64,000 bases of DNA from Bufo bufo (lineage: Eukaryota; Chordata; Amphibia; Anura; Bufonidae), in NCBI RefSeq assembly GCF_905171765.1, contig NC_053390.1:575820471-575884470 (forward strand), read 5' to 3'. Shown here piece by piece: positions 23,629 to 34,713 of this stretch (its first letter is position 1; each line of letters starts with the position of its first letter). Both the position numbers and the translations under genes were made by a program. The notes below the pieces were generated by a model. That model did no database searches. It was given only the letters and a program-made list of their open reading frames with translations, and was not told the origin of the DNA.

Positions 23629-26600
23629 AGTACACTGGCTGCAGGGCAGGCCAGCACCTCCAAGGCATACAGGGCAAGCTCTGGCCATGTGGACAATTGG
23701 GAGACCCAGAAGTTGAATGGGGCAGAACCATCAGTCAGTACGTGTAGTCGTGTGCACAGGTACTGTTCCACCATGTTGTTCAAATGCTGCCTCCTGCTAA
23801 CACGCTCCATATCAGCAGTTGGGGCCGGTTGTTGCGGCGAGGTGACAAAGCTTTTCCACATGTTGGCCATGTTAACCCTGCCTTCTGAGGTGCTGGCGCT
23901 GACACAGCTGCGTTGGCGACCTCTTCCTCCTCCCCTGCCTTCGTCTTGTGCTTCCACTTGTCCCCCGGCGTCAGTCGGGAATGCTCTCAGGAGCGCATCT
24001 ACCAGCGTGCGCCTGTAGTCGCGCATCTTCCGATCACGCTCCAGTGAGGGAATTAAGGACGGCACATTGTCTTTGTAACGGGGATCCAGCAGGGTGGCTA
24101 CCCAGTAGTCAGCACACGTTAAAATGTGGGCAACTCTGCAGTCGTTGCGCAGGCACTGCAGCATGTAGTCGCTCATGTGTGCCAGGCTGCACAGAGGTAA
24201 GGACAAGCTGTCCTCTGTGGGAGGCGTATCGTCTGCGTCCTCCGTATCCCCCCAGCCACGCACCAGTGATGGGCCCGAGCTGCGTTGGATGCCACCCCGC
24301 TGTGAACATGCTTCATCCCCATCCTTCTCCTCCTCGTCCTCCAGTAGTGTGCCCTGGCTGGCCAAATTTGTACCTGTCCTCTGCTGTTGCAAAACTCCTC
24401 TTTCTGAGCCACTTCTAAAAGACTGGCCTGAAAGTGTTAGAGATGACCTCTCTTCCTCCTCCTCGTCCTGGGCCACATCCTTTTCCATCATCGCCCTAAG
24501 TGTTTTCTCAAGGAGACATAGAAGTGGTATTGTAACGCTGATAACGGCGTCATCGCCACTGGCCATGTTGGTGGAGTACTCGAAACAGAGCAACAGGGCA
24601 CAGAGGTCTCACATGAAGGCCCAGTCATTGGTGGTGAAGTGGTGCTGGTCCGCAGTGCGACTCACCCGTGCATGCTGCAGCTGAAACTCCACTATGGCCT
24701 GCTGCTGCTCGTACAGTCTCTCCAGCATGTGCAAGGTGGAGTTCCACCTGGTGGGCACATCGCATATGAGGCGGTGAGCGGGAAGGCCAAAGTTACGCTG
24801 TAGAGCAGACAGCCGAGAGGCGGCAGGATGAGAATGCCGGAAGCGCGCACAGATGGCCCGCACTTTATGCAGCAGCTCTGACATGTCGGGGTAGTTGTGA
24901 ATGAATTTCTGCACCACCAAATTCAGCACATGCGCCAGGCAAGGGATGTGCGTCAAACCGGCTAGTCCCAGAGCTGCAACGAGATTTCTCCCATTATCGC
25001 ACACCACCAGGCCAGGCTAGAGGCTCACCGGCAGCAACCTTTTGTCGGTCTGTTGTTCTATACCCCGCCACAACTCCTGCGCGTTGTGGGGCCTGTCCCC
25101 CAAACACATCAGTTTCAGAATGGCCTGCTGATGTTTAACCCTGGCTGTGCTGAAGTTGGTGGTAAAGGTCTGTCGCTGACCGGATGAGGAGGTGGTAGAA
25201 GAGGAGGAGTAAGCCGAGTAGGAAGAGGAGGCAACAGGAGGCAAAGAATGATGCCCTGCGATCCTTGGCGGCGGAAGGACGTGCGCCAAACAGCTCTCTG
25301 CCTGGGGCCCAGCCGCCACTACATTTACCCAGTGTGCAGTTAGGGAGATATAGCGTCCCTGGCCGTGCTTACTGGTCCACGTATCTGTGGTTAGGTGGAC
25401 CTTGCCACAGATGGCGTTGCGCAGTGCACACTTGATTTTAGCCGATACTTGGTTGTGCAGGGAGGGCACGGCTCTTTTGGAGAAGTAGTGGCGGCTGGGA
25501 ACGACGTACTGTGGGACAGCAAGCGACATGAGCTGTTTGAAGCTGTCCGTCTCCACCAGCCTGAATGACAGAATTTCAAAGGCCAACAGTTTAGAAATGC
25601 TGGCATTCAGGGCCAGGGATCGAGGGTGGCTAGGTGGGAATTTACGCTTTCTCTCAAAGGTTTTTGAGATGGAGAGCTGAACGCTTCCGTGTGACATGGT
25701 GGAGATGCTTGGTGACGGAGGTGGTGTTGTTGGTGGCACATCCTCTGTTTGCTGGGTGGCAGGTGCCAACATTCCTCCAGAGGCGGAGGAAGAGGCTGAG
25801 GCAGCAGCAGAAGAGGGAGCAGAAGGGGCCTGAGCCCTTTCTTGGTTTTGAAGGTGCTTACTCCACTGCAGCCCGTGTCTCGCATGTAGGTGCCTGGTCA
25901 TGCAGGTTGTGCTAACGTTCAGAATGTTAATGCCTCGCTTCAGGCTCTGATGCCACAGCGTGCAAACCACTCGGGTCTTGTCGTCAGCACATTGTGTGAA
26001 GACGTGCCATGCCAGGGAACTCCTTGAAGCTGCCTTTGGTGTGCTCGGTTCCTGGTGACGGTGGCCAGTAGCAGGCAAACTGTTTTGGCGACGGCTGCTC
26101 TGCTTTTGCACCCTGCTCCCGCTTTTGCTACGCTGTTGGCTCGGTCTCACCACTGCCTCTTCCTTCGAACTCTGAAAGTCAGTGGCACAACTTTCATTCC
26201 ATGTGGGGTCTAGGACCTCATCGTCCCCTGCATCGTCTTCCACCCAGTCTTCCTCCCTGACCTCCTTTTCGGTCTGCACACTGCAGAAAGACGCAGCAGT
26301 TGGCACCTGTGTTTCGTCATCATCAGAGACGTGCTAAGGTAGTATTCTCATGTCCTCATCAGGAAACATAAGTGGTTGTGCGTCAGTGCATTCTATGTCT
26401 TCCACCCCTGGGGAAGGGCTAGGTGGATGCCCTTGGGAAACCCTGCCAGCAGAGTCTTCAAACAGCATAAGAGACTGCTGCATGACTTGAGGCTCAGACA
26501 GGTTCCCCGATATGCACGGGGGTGATGTGACAGACTGATGGGCATTGGTTTCAGGCGCCACCTGTGCGCTTTCTGCAGAAGACTGGGTGGGAGATAATGT

Positions 26601-26662
26601 GAATGTGCTGGATCCACTGTCGGCCACCCAATTGACTAGCGCCTGTACTTGCTCAGGCCTTA
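23629..26662 (-). pseudogene. hAT (ZBED-type) transposase, main part
   Basis: One minus-strand frame runs from about 26660 to 23637 with no frameshift but three in-frame stops (TAG near 26336, TAG near 25019, TGA near 24608). In order it encodes an acidic/Ser-rich N-terminal region, a BED-finger-like block (about 26020-25850, with HLHARHG, the second expected cysteine replaced by tryptophan), KVHLTTDTWTS near 25400 (first catalytic Asp region), VVCDNGRNLV near 25005 (second Asp region), PTRWNST near 24745, LDPRYKD near 24090 and the start of the hAT dimerisation domain at about 23690. It continues at 12578 beyond the second hAT, and its N-terminus lies at 27102-27037 and 32627-32513. The protein acts on its own element's ends in the nucleus. 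This copy cannot make it. Confidence 0.85.
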
Positions 26663-27036
26663 CCTGACTTCAATGGGTTCGTTGAAAACTCAGAAAATGC
26701 ACCGTTTGTCATCCGCGTCCGTGATCCGTGTTTCCAGTCCGTGAAAAAAATATGACCTGTCCTATTTTTTTCACGGACAACGGTTCACGGACCCATTCAA
26801 GTCAATGGGTCCGTGAAAAAACACGGAGGCACACAAGATTTTCATCCGTGTCCGTGATTCGTGTCCGTTTTTTTCCTATCATTTTCAAGGCAAACTTAAC
26901 CTAGCTTTTGTTTTCACTTTTCATGTCCGGTGATCCTCCAAAAATTAAGGAAGACACACGAAAAAAAAAACGGATCATGGAACAACGGAACCCCATTTTG
27001 CGGACCGTGAAAAAATACTGTCGTGTGCATGAGGCC
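26663..27036. mobile_element. Harbinger-type MITE, left terminus lost
   Basis: The right end CGTGTGCATGAGGCC matches the terminal repeat of the MITE at 52563-55844. TTA flanks both sides (26660-26662 and 27037-27039). The interior has the same inverted GGGTCCGTGAA/TTCACGGACCC blocks. The left terminal repeat is missing. It sits in hAT transposase coding; removing it with one TTA rejoins the frame. Confidence 0.7.
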
Positions 27037-27432
27037 TTAGAACGGCATTAGGCCTGACTAAATATCGCTGGAGATTCTGGCGACTACTGGGACCTGAGGT
27101 AGTACAGTCGTGGCCAAAAGTTTTGAGAATTACATAAATATTGGAAATTGGAAAAGTTGCTGCTTAAGTTTTTATAATAGCAATTTGCATATACTCCAGA
27201 ATGTTATGAAGAGTGATCAGATGAATTGCATAGTCCTTCTTTGCCATGAAAATTAACTTAATCCCAAAAAAACCTTTCCACTACATTTCATTGCTGTCAT
27301 TAAAGGACCTGCTGAGATGATTTCAGTAATCGTCTTGTTAACTCAGGTGAGAATGTTGACGAGCACAAGGCTGGAGATCATTATGTCAGGCTGATTGGGT
27401 TAAAATGGCAGACTTGACATGTTAAAAGGAGG

Positions 27433-28500
27433 GTGATGCTTGAAATCATTGTTCTTCCATTGTTAACCATGGTGACCTGCAAAGAAACGCATGCAGCCAT
27501 CATTGCGTTGCATAAAAATGGCTTCACAGGCAAGGATATTGTGGCTACTAAGATTGCACCTCAATCAGCAATTTATATAATCATCAAGAACTTCAAGGAA
27601 AGAGGTTCAATCCTTGTTAAGAAGGCTTCAGGGCGTCCAAGAAAGTCCAGCAAGCGCCAGGATCGTCTCCTAAAGAAGATTCAGCTGCGGGATCGGAGTG
27701 CCACCAGTGCAGAGCTTGCTCAGGAATGGCAGCAGGCAGGTGTGAGCGCATCTGCATGCACAGTGAGGTGAAGACTTTTGGAAGATGGCCTGGTGTCAAG
27801 AAGGGCAGCAAAGAAGCCACTTCTCTCCAAAAAAAACATCAGGGACAGATTGATCTTCAGCAGAAGGTATGGTGAATGGACTGCTGAGGACTGGGGCAAA
27901 ATCATATTCTCTAATGAAGCCTCTTTCCGATTTTCTGGGGCATCTGGAAAAAGGCTTATCCGGAGAAGAAAAGGTGAGCGCTACCATCAGTCCTGTGTCA
28001 TGCCAACAGTAAAGCATCCTGAGACCATTCATGTGTGGGGTTGCTTCTCATCCAAGGGAGTGGGCTCACTCACAATTTTGCCCAAAAACACAGCCATGAA
28101 TAAAGAATGGTACCAAAACACCCTCCAACAGCAACTTCTTCCAACAATCCAACAACAGTTTGGTGAAGAACAATGCATTTTCCAGCACGATGGAGCACCG
28201 TGCCATAAGGCAAAAGTGCTAACTAAGTGGCTCGGGGACCAAAACGTTGACATTTTGTGTCCATGGCCTGGAAACTCCCCAGATCTTAATCCCATTGAAA
28301 ACTTGTGGTCAATCCTCAAGAGGCGGGTGGACAAACAAAAACCCACTAATTCTGACAAACTCCAAGAAGTGATTATGAAAGAATGGGTTGCTATCAGTCA
28401 GGAATTGGCCCAGAAGTTGATTGAGAGCATGCCCAGTCGAATTGCAGAGGTCCTGAAAAAGAAGGGCCACCACTGCAAATACTGGCCCAGATTCAGGTAG
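27433..28500 (+). pseudogene. Tc1-like transposase, one nonsense codon
   Basis: A single frame encodes a Tc1 transposase: the paired HTH DNA-binding region (ALHKNGFTGKDI, then KKASGRPRKSS) in the first 110 residues, and a DDE domain with CWGCFSSKG-like, FQHDGAPCHKAK (second Asp) and SPDLNPIENLWS (the Glu) blocks. TGA at 27769-27771 interrupts RRR; the related copy at 53897-55419 has CGA there, so this is a C-to-T change at a CpG. The first catalytic Asp is Asn (FSNEASF). The Harbinger inserted at the stop codon adds WPRFR to the C-terminus. There are no frameshifts. Confidence 0.85.
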
Positions 28501-28844
28501 ATTTGCCCATTACTTACACCTGAGCCGCTCAGCTGAATTTCTCTGCGCTGGAGCAATTTTGCCAAATTGCCACCTGATTCAGGAATCGTTTGTTCATTTA
28601 ATTTGCTCCTGTTTAAGGCAAAGCTGAGGGCGCAAGGCCGTGCAAGTCAAAGTGGGTGTGCCCCTATGTAAATGAGGAATTTTCGGCTCAGCAGAGGTTT
28701 GCTAGCATAATTTCAGGGCAAATCCTGCTCAGCTGCTTGCACTGAGCAAATAAATAGGAGCAGACTTGCGCAGGTTCTTTGCTGAATTTCATCCTGCTTT
28801 TTCCTACCCCCCCTGAGCAAGGAAATTCAGCCCTTTTGCAAGAC

Positions 28845-30306
28845 ATGGCACCTCCCAAAGGGACCAAAAAAAGGAAGCCCAACTTTGTGGCTGCAGAGAT
28901 GGACATCCTGATTGCTGCACTCCAGCAGCATAAGGAAGTCCTATATGGTGCCCAGCGGGCAAACACCACCATTGCCCAAAGGAGGGCTATATATGAAGCC
29001 ATTGCCCTGGACATCAATGCCCTGGGTAATGAAGTGCGTACCTGGGATGACATCCAGAAGAAATTAAATGATATGAGGCGCAGGGTCCGTGAAAAACTGG
29101 CTCTTATCAGGAAGCATACCGGTGGCACGGGAGGTGGTCCGCGATGTATGATCCGGCTCAATCAGGAGGAGCAGCTTATTGCACAAACGTTCGTGCAGGA
29201 GCAGGTGGAGGGACTTGAAGGGTACGACTCCACTGTTGGGAACTTGGGGACTGGTAAGTTATTTTTCTTTCATATCTGCTGTGCATCATGGGAGGGGGTA
29301 CAAGTGAACATATGAGAAGTGTGTTGCACCAGCAAAATATGTCGTTTTGGTCTCATCCACAGGTGGTGATGAGGAAGAAGAAGCTGGGCCGTCTTCGGCT
29401 GCGGCTCGACCCAGCCCATCCAGACCAGAGCCAGGGGTCCAGTCAGGCCCCATGGACATTCTGGCTATGCTGGTCCAGGAGGAGATCATACCGGGGCCAA
29501 GTATGGAGGAGCAAGTGGTATTGGAGGAGGATTCCTTTTTCCTCATCCAGGAGGACTCTGGCTCCCTCCAGGAGGATACCACCATCCCTGTGCAACCCAC
29601 CACCCCCCCGCCCAGCACGTCATCCCCCTCCAGGGCAAGCCCCTCCAGGGCAAGCCCCTCCCTTGTGGACCCCTCCCCTTCTCCCTCTGTCCGTGGCCGA
29701 GCCTCTCCTCCCAGGAAGGCTCTGTCCAAAACGAGGCATATATCCTCCAGCCTCCGTGACGGTCTGCTGGAGGAGCAGGCCCTGCAGACCCGCCATATAG
29801 GGGCCATGGTGGGAGAGGTGCGTCGTCTGGCGGACAGCATGGCATCCACCTCCACCTCTATGCAGCATGCCCTCACCCTGCATGAGGACCGGGACAAACA
29901 TGTGGCACAGAGCCTGGGGGAAATTAGTGGCAACTCTAAGGCCATAGTCACCTGCTTGGTGGCTCTGGAGACCACACCAGCTTTGTTAAGCAGGATGACA
30001 GCTGCGGTGCAGGCCAACACCGCTGCAGTGCAGGAGGAGGCGAGAGTTACCCGCCGGCATCAGCGGGATACCACCACCCGCCAAATGCGGATGTTGGCCC
30101 AGACCAACACCATCCTTGCCCGCCTGGCCAACGCCATGGAGGGCATGCAGCCACCACCTGCAACGAGTGTGGAAGTAGGGGTTGATGCTCCTCCCCCCCC
30201 TCCTCCCCCCACCCCTCCATCCCCACCCCATGCCTCCTCCGCACCACGGAGATTGAGGAGCCAGAGCCGGGGCACCCTTGGCCCAAAGAAAAAAACAAAA
30301 AAATAA
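28845..30306 (+). CDS. Harbinger Myb/SANT-like DNA-binding protein
   Basis: Two exons, 28845-29253 and 29363-30306, with a GTAAGT donor and a CCACAG acceptor; the joined frame gives about 450 residues. Residues about 1-110 form a Myb/SANT-like (NAIF1-like) region, basic at the start (PPKGTKKRKPNF) with regularly spaced tryptophan and aromatic positions (RTWDDIQKKL). The middle is Ser/Pro-rich and acidic. The C-terminal part is helical, then Pro-rich, ending in the basic tail GPKKKTKK, a possible nuclear signal. In Harbinger elements this partner binds DNA and helps bring the transposase into the nucleus. I chose ATG 28845 over an upstream ATG at 28779 because the basic N-terminus follows it. 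Confidence 0.8.
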
Positions 30307-30707
30307 TTTTATGTCTACATTTTTTTGCTCAACACAATATGATTTTTTTATGATTTTTCTATATGCTCAGGGTATGAGATTATTTTTTTTTTATATGCTC
30401 AGGATATGAGTTTTTATATTTATTTGTAGTCCCTACACACGGTGAGGAGTGTATACTACAGTGTGACTGGTGTGTGAATGGGGGGGGGGGTGGCACTCCT
30501 GCTGGAAAAGGGGTGTCACCCTCTGCCATGTGAAAGGTGTATGAATGGACAGCAACATAATTGGAGCCTTGACGCGGCGTTGCTGCTCCCTAATACCATG
30601 GGGTATTGTTGGGTCTAATCCAATTGGGGGTGCATGTGTCGGGTGTGTGCTAGGGACTACAGTGGTGTACATACATGCATTATACTTGTGACAAGATCAG
30701 GGTGTGT
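30307..30707. other. Harbinger intergenic region between converging genes
   Basis: About 400 bp between the two stop codons, with T-rich runs and a poly-G tract. Probably 3' UTR sequence for both genes; no polyadenylation signal stands out. Confidence 0.4.
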
Positions 30708-31880
30708 TTAATGTGCAAAGAGACGTTCCACAAGACCATTCCGGATTGCTCTTCCCTCAGAAGATCCGGTAGTGTTTCTTGGGGGGGGGGGGGGGTTGCG
30801 TGGTTCGGGGGTAAGGTCATTGCGTAGCTCAATGTGCATGCCCCTTCTTTGAGCTAAATTGTGGAGAATACTACATGCCCCTACGATTTGGCATACAAAG
30901 TTGGGTGAATACAATAGGGTCCCCCCTGATTTATCCAGACATCTGAATCGAGATTTAAGGATGCCAAATGTGCGCTCCACCACCGCACGGGTACGTGCAT
31001 GGGCTTCGTTATATCTTTCCTCTCCTGGTGTTTGAGGGTTACGAAATGGGGTCATCATGTGAGGTCCCAGGGCATAGGCAGAGTCACCTGGAAGGGAAAA
31101 GACAGGAGGATGTTAGTTGTGCATGTGCCCCTTGTGATGTGTGCATCATGGGGGGGGGGGCAGTCATACCTGACACCCATGTCACTCACCAATCAGCCAG
31201 CTGTCTCCATACATGTTCTGGTCAAACTCGGTTGGGATGGGGCTGTGTCGGTAAATAAAACTGTCATGGCTTGACCCTGGGTGTTTGGCACGGACATGCC
31301 ATATGAGGCCATGTGCATCCACAATCATCTGCACATTTATCCAATGCCAATGTTTCCTGTTGCAGTAGATATGCTCGAGGTGCCGGGGGGGGGGGGGGGG
31401 GCGTAGTGCCACATGGGTACAATCTATTGCACCCACAGTGCGTGGAAATCTGGCTAATAAATAAAAATCACTGATTGCCTTCTGCCGCACGTCAGCCGTG
31501 GTTGGTTTGATAAATTGTGTGCCCATTCGTCTGAGTATTGCAGGGATCACTTGGTGCACACACCTGCTCATGCTGGATTGGGACATCCCCGCCACCACTC
31601 CACCTGTGCGCTGAAATGAGCCAGTTGCCAAAAAATGAAGGGTTGCCACTACCTTCACCAGTGGCTGCACTGCCTGTCCCCGATGGGTCGGGCTGCTGAT
31701 GTCATCCTGCAGGATTGTTACCAACTCAAGGATGACTTCAGGGCTAAAGCGAAACATGCGATACACCTCAGTATCAGTCATCTGAAAAAGGTTGTAGCGC
31801 CCTCTGTAAATCCTCTCCCGTGCCCTCCTACGAGTCGGCTCAGTCAATAGAATATCAAGAACCATAGCTGCCCCTGGCAT
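30708..31880 (-). CDS. Harbinger transposase (HARBI1-like)
   Basis: Two exons on the minus strand, 31880-31190 and 31087-30708, with a GTGAGT donor at 31189 and a TTCCAG acceptor ending at 31088; about 356 residues. Motifs in order: an N-terminal helical region, an HTH-like stretch (GMSQSSMSRCVHQV), VGAIDCTHVAL (catalytic Asp), GSSHDSFI (second Asp), GDSAYAL across the splice junction, and ARTRAVVERTFGILKSRF (catalytic Glu). It cuts and reinserts the element with 3-bp duplications. The three catalytic residues are present and no stop is seen. G-tracts near 30781 and 31386 encode Pro runs and could hide slippage errors. Confidence 0.85.
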
Positions 31881-32512
31881 GTTGGTGCACAGATGTGAGG
31901 TCCCGAAAATGTGGGTGCTCTGCTTGTTCAGATCGTCTGTCTAGGTGCTGCTGAAGTTGCGCGCTCCTTCAGATGACATTTGGCCATCTTTTGCTAACTT
32001 GCCCCTGCTTTTAACAGGAGCAAGTTTGCCCAGGGAAAAAAGCTTGCACGCTTCCAGCGCAAGATGCGCATCACACGCGCATGTTTCTGAATCATCGGCA
32101 GTACCTAATTTGCATATTCGCTGAGGGAATTCCATGAAGGCGCAACTTACACCCCGCGCAAAATTGCACGAAAATTGCGCAGGAACAGCTAGGCTGCGTG
32201 CGCGGGAAAATGGCCGCATTTCAGGCTTAACTGGTTTACAGAATGAGCCGCAAATTTGCATAGGAGCAAATCAGTACTTGCGCGGCGCAAATCACACTTG
32301 TTCCCGCGCAAGTGCTTCTTGAATCTGGGCCACTGACTCTTTGCCTAAATGTCATGTAATTGTCGATAAAAGCCTTTGAAGCATATGAAGTGCGTGTAAT
32401 TATATTTCACTACATCACAGAAAAAACTGAAACAAAGATCTAAAAGCAGTTTAGCAGCAAACTTTGTGAAAACTAATATTTGTGTCATTCTCAAAACTTT
32501 TGGCCACGACTG

Positions 32513-32627
32513 GTTCAGTAGGATGTGTAGCTGTGGCAGAATGGCCACGTCCTCTCCCTGCACCAGAGGCTCCACCAACACCACCACCACCACCATGACC
32601 GCGTCCCTTATTAGATGTTTGCCTCAT
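32513..32627 (-). pseudogene. hAT transposase N-terminus
   Basis: On the minus strand an ATG at 32627 opens a frame reading MRQTSNKGRGHGGGGG and then Gly/Ala-rich residues, ending at the Tc1 insertion. It is the start of the big hAT's transposase, which resumes at 27102. The Gly run comes from a CCACCA repeat. Confidence 0.7.
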
Positions 32628-32734
32628 AGTTAGCGTTTACAAAGCAAAGTAAAAAGTGGTTAAGTCTGTTAAAAATAATTAACCGCCAATAAAAACCCTG
32701 ATGTAGGGTATTGCACTCAATTTTTTTTTTAAAA

Positions 32735-34183
32735 CTCTATATGACAGCGGTATTTGTGGCCTAAATGTGACACTCACATATGCACATCTTATCCCAGATG
32801 TGCAGTATATCAGAGGGTTTTTTCACCCCAGAAACCAAAAAGTCGTATTTCTGGCCTAAATGTGACAGTCACTTATGCACGTGTAATCCCAGATGTGCAG
32901 TATATCAGAGGCTTTTTTCACCCCAGTATGCCAAAGCCGTATTTATGGCCTAAATGTGACAGTCACTTATGCACGTGTAATCCCAGATGTGCAATATATT
33001 AGAGGCTTTTTTCACCCCAGTAACCAAAAAGCCGTATTTCTGGCCAAAATGTGACAGTCACTTGTGCTTGTCTAATCCCAGATGTGCAGTATATTAAAGG
33101 GTTTTTTCACCCCAGTAACCAAAAAGCCGTATTTCTGGCCTAAATGTGACAGTCACTTATGCTTGTCTAATCCCAGATGTGCAGTATATTAGAGGGTTTT
33201 TTCACCCCAGTAACCAAAAAGCCGTATTTGTGGCCTAAATGTGACAGTCACTTATGCTTGTCTAATCCCAGATGTGCAGTATATTAGAGGGTTTTTTCAC
33301 CCCAGTAACCAAAAAGCTGTATTTCTGGCCTAAATGTGACAGTCACTTATGCTTGTCTAATCCCAGATGTGCAATATATTAGAGGCTTTTTTCACCACAG
33401 TATGTCAAAGCCGTATTTCTGGCCTAAATGTGACAGTCACTTATGCACGTGTAATCCCAGATGTGCAGTATATCAGAGGCTTTTTTCACCCCAGTATGCC
33501 AAAGCCGTGTTTATGGCCTAAATGTGACAGTCACTTATGCTTGTCTAATCCCAGATGTGCAATATATTAGAGGCTTTTTTCACCAGAGTATGTCAAAGCC
33601 GTATTTCTGGCCTAAATGTGACAGTCACTTATGCACGTGTAATCCCAGATGTGCAGTATATCAGAGGCTTTTTTCACCCCAGTATGCCAAAGCCGTGTTT
33701 ATGGCCTAAATGTGACAGTCACTTATGCATGTGTAATCCCAGATGTACAATATATTAGAGGCTTTTTTTCACCACAGTATGCCAAAGCCGTATTTCTGGC
33801 CAAAATGTGACAGTCACTTATGCTTGTCTAATCCCAGATGTGCAGTATATTAGAGGGTTTTTTCACCCCAGTATGCCAAAGCCGTATTTATGGCCTAAAT
33901 GTGACAGTCACTTATGCTTGTCTAATCCCCCAGATGTGCAGTATATTAGAAGGTTTTTTCACCCCAGTAACCAAAAAGCCGTATTTCTGGCCTAAATGTG
34001 ACAGTCACTTATGCTTGTCTAATCCTAGATGTGCAGTATATTAGAGGCTTTTTTCACCCCAGTAACCAAAAAGCCGTATTTCTGGCCTAAATGTGACAGT
34101 CACTTATGCACGTGTAATTCCAGATGTGCCATATATTAGAGGCTTTTTTCACCCCAGTAACCAAAAAGCCGTATTTCTGGCCT
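32735..34183. repeat. Subterminal 94-bp tandem array of the big hAT
   Basis: About 16 direct copies of a 94-bp unit marked by CCTAAATGTGACAGTCACTT and TCCCAGATGTGCAGTATATT. The array continues for about two copies at 39489-39660, beyond the Gypsy insertion. ORFs through it repeat one peptide and are not genes. Confidence 0.9.
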
Positions 34184-34188
34184 AAATG

Positions 34189-34713
34189 TGTCACGGGTGA
34201 AGTTTGCAGATAGCTGGAACTTATGAATAAATGAGCGACTGGCTTGATCCCAAACTAAGGAGCTTATAGGTCAGCCCTATAAAACCCTAAGAGTTCTCCC
34301 TGACTGCTATGCACATGCAAGGGTCTCGATGGTAGACGATTGCATGCCCACGTACATAAGTCTGTGTGACACCTGAAAACCCTATAATAGTGAGGGGACA
34401 CAACCACCGGCTCCCTGCACTAAATACGGACAAAGTAAGGATCACCTAGAATCAAGCCAGCAAGGAAACACAATAAAGTAAAGGACTTAGCAAACAGCAG
34501 AAGCAGCCTCCAGCAGTGAACACTTCATCCAGGAAGTAGTATAAACCGCAAAGTGAGGCAGTATGGGAGGGAATATAAAGAAAGACGATTAGTCTAAATA
34601 AGTCACACCTGGCAGAAGGAAAGGAGATGAGAAAGTGAAACCAAAAAAAAGAACACCATACAAGAGATAGAGATGAACGTCTGCTAGACCTTCTCACAGA
34701 ACTGGCGGTGACA
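34189..34713 (-). repeat. Gypsy 3' LTR
   Basis: 525 bp, bounded by TG...CA, directly next to the left AAATG. It matches the LTR at 38966-39488 throughout, apart from roughly twenty substitutions, a 6-bp length difference near 34484 and an 8-bp difference near 34510. Confidence 0.9.

Larger units (their letters stand above)
28484..32331. mobile_element. PIF/Harbinger element, apparently intact
   Basis: Terminal repeats GGCCCAGATTCA at both ends, flanked by a 3-bp duplication ACT (28481-28483 and 32332-32334). It carries the two genes of an autonomous Harbinger, a Myb-like protein (plus strand) and a HARBI1-type transposase (minus strand), transcribed towards each other. Both frames are open once one intron is removed from each. 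It is the only element in the window with apparently complete coding capacity. Confidence 0.9.
27105..32512 (+). mobile_element. Tc1-like element, interrupted by a Harbinger
   Basis: The ends are a perfect inverted repeat beginning CAGTCGTGGCCAAAAGTTTT. TA is present on the left (27103-27104) but not on the right. The Harbinger at 28484-32331 sits inside; without it the element is about 1.56 kb, normal for Tc1. It interrupts the first part of the big hAT's transposase. Confidence 0.85.

Noticed and set aside
29284..30298. Pro/Gly-rich ORFs antisense to the Harbinger Myb-like gene
   Set aside because: Shadows of a GC-rich, codon-biased exon; the sense frame has splice sites and a recognisable domain.
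33336..34044. Overlapping ORFs encoding a repeated DVQYIRGFF peptide
   Set aside because: They are translations of the 94-bp minisatellite, with the same peptide in shifting frames; no start context or domain.
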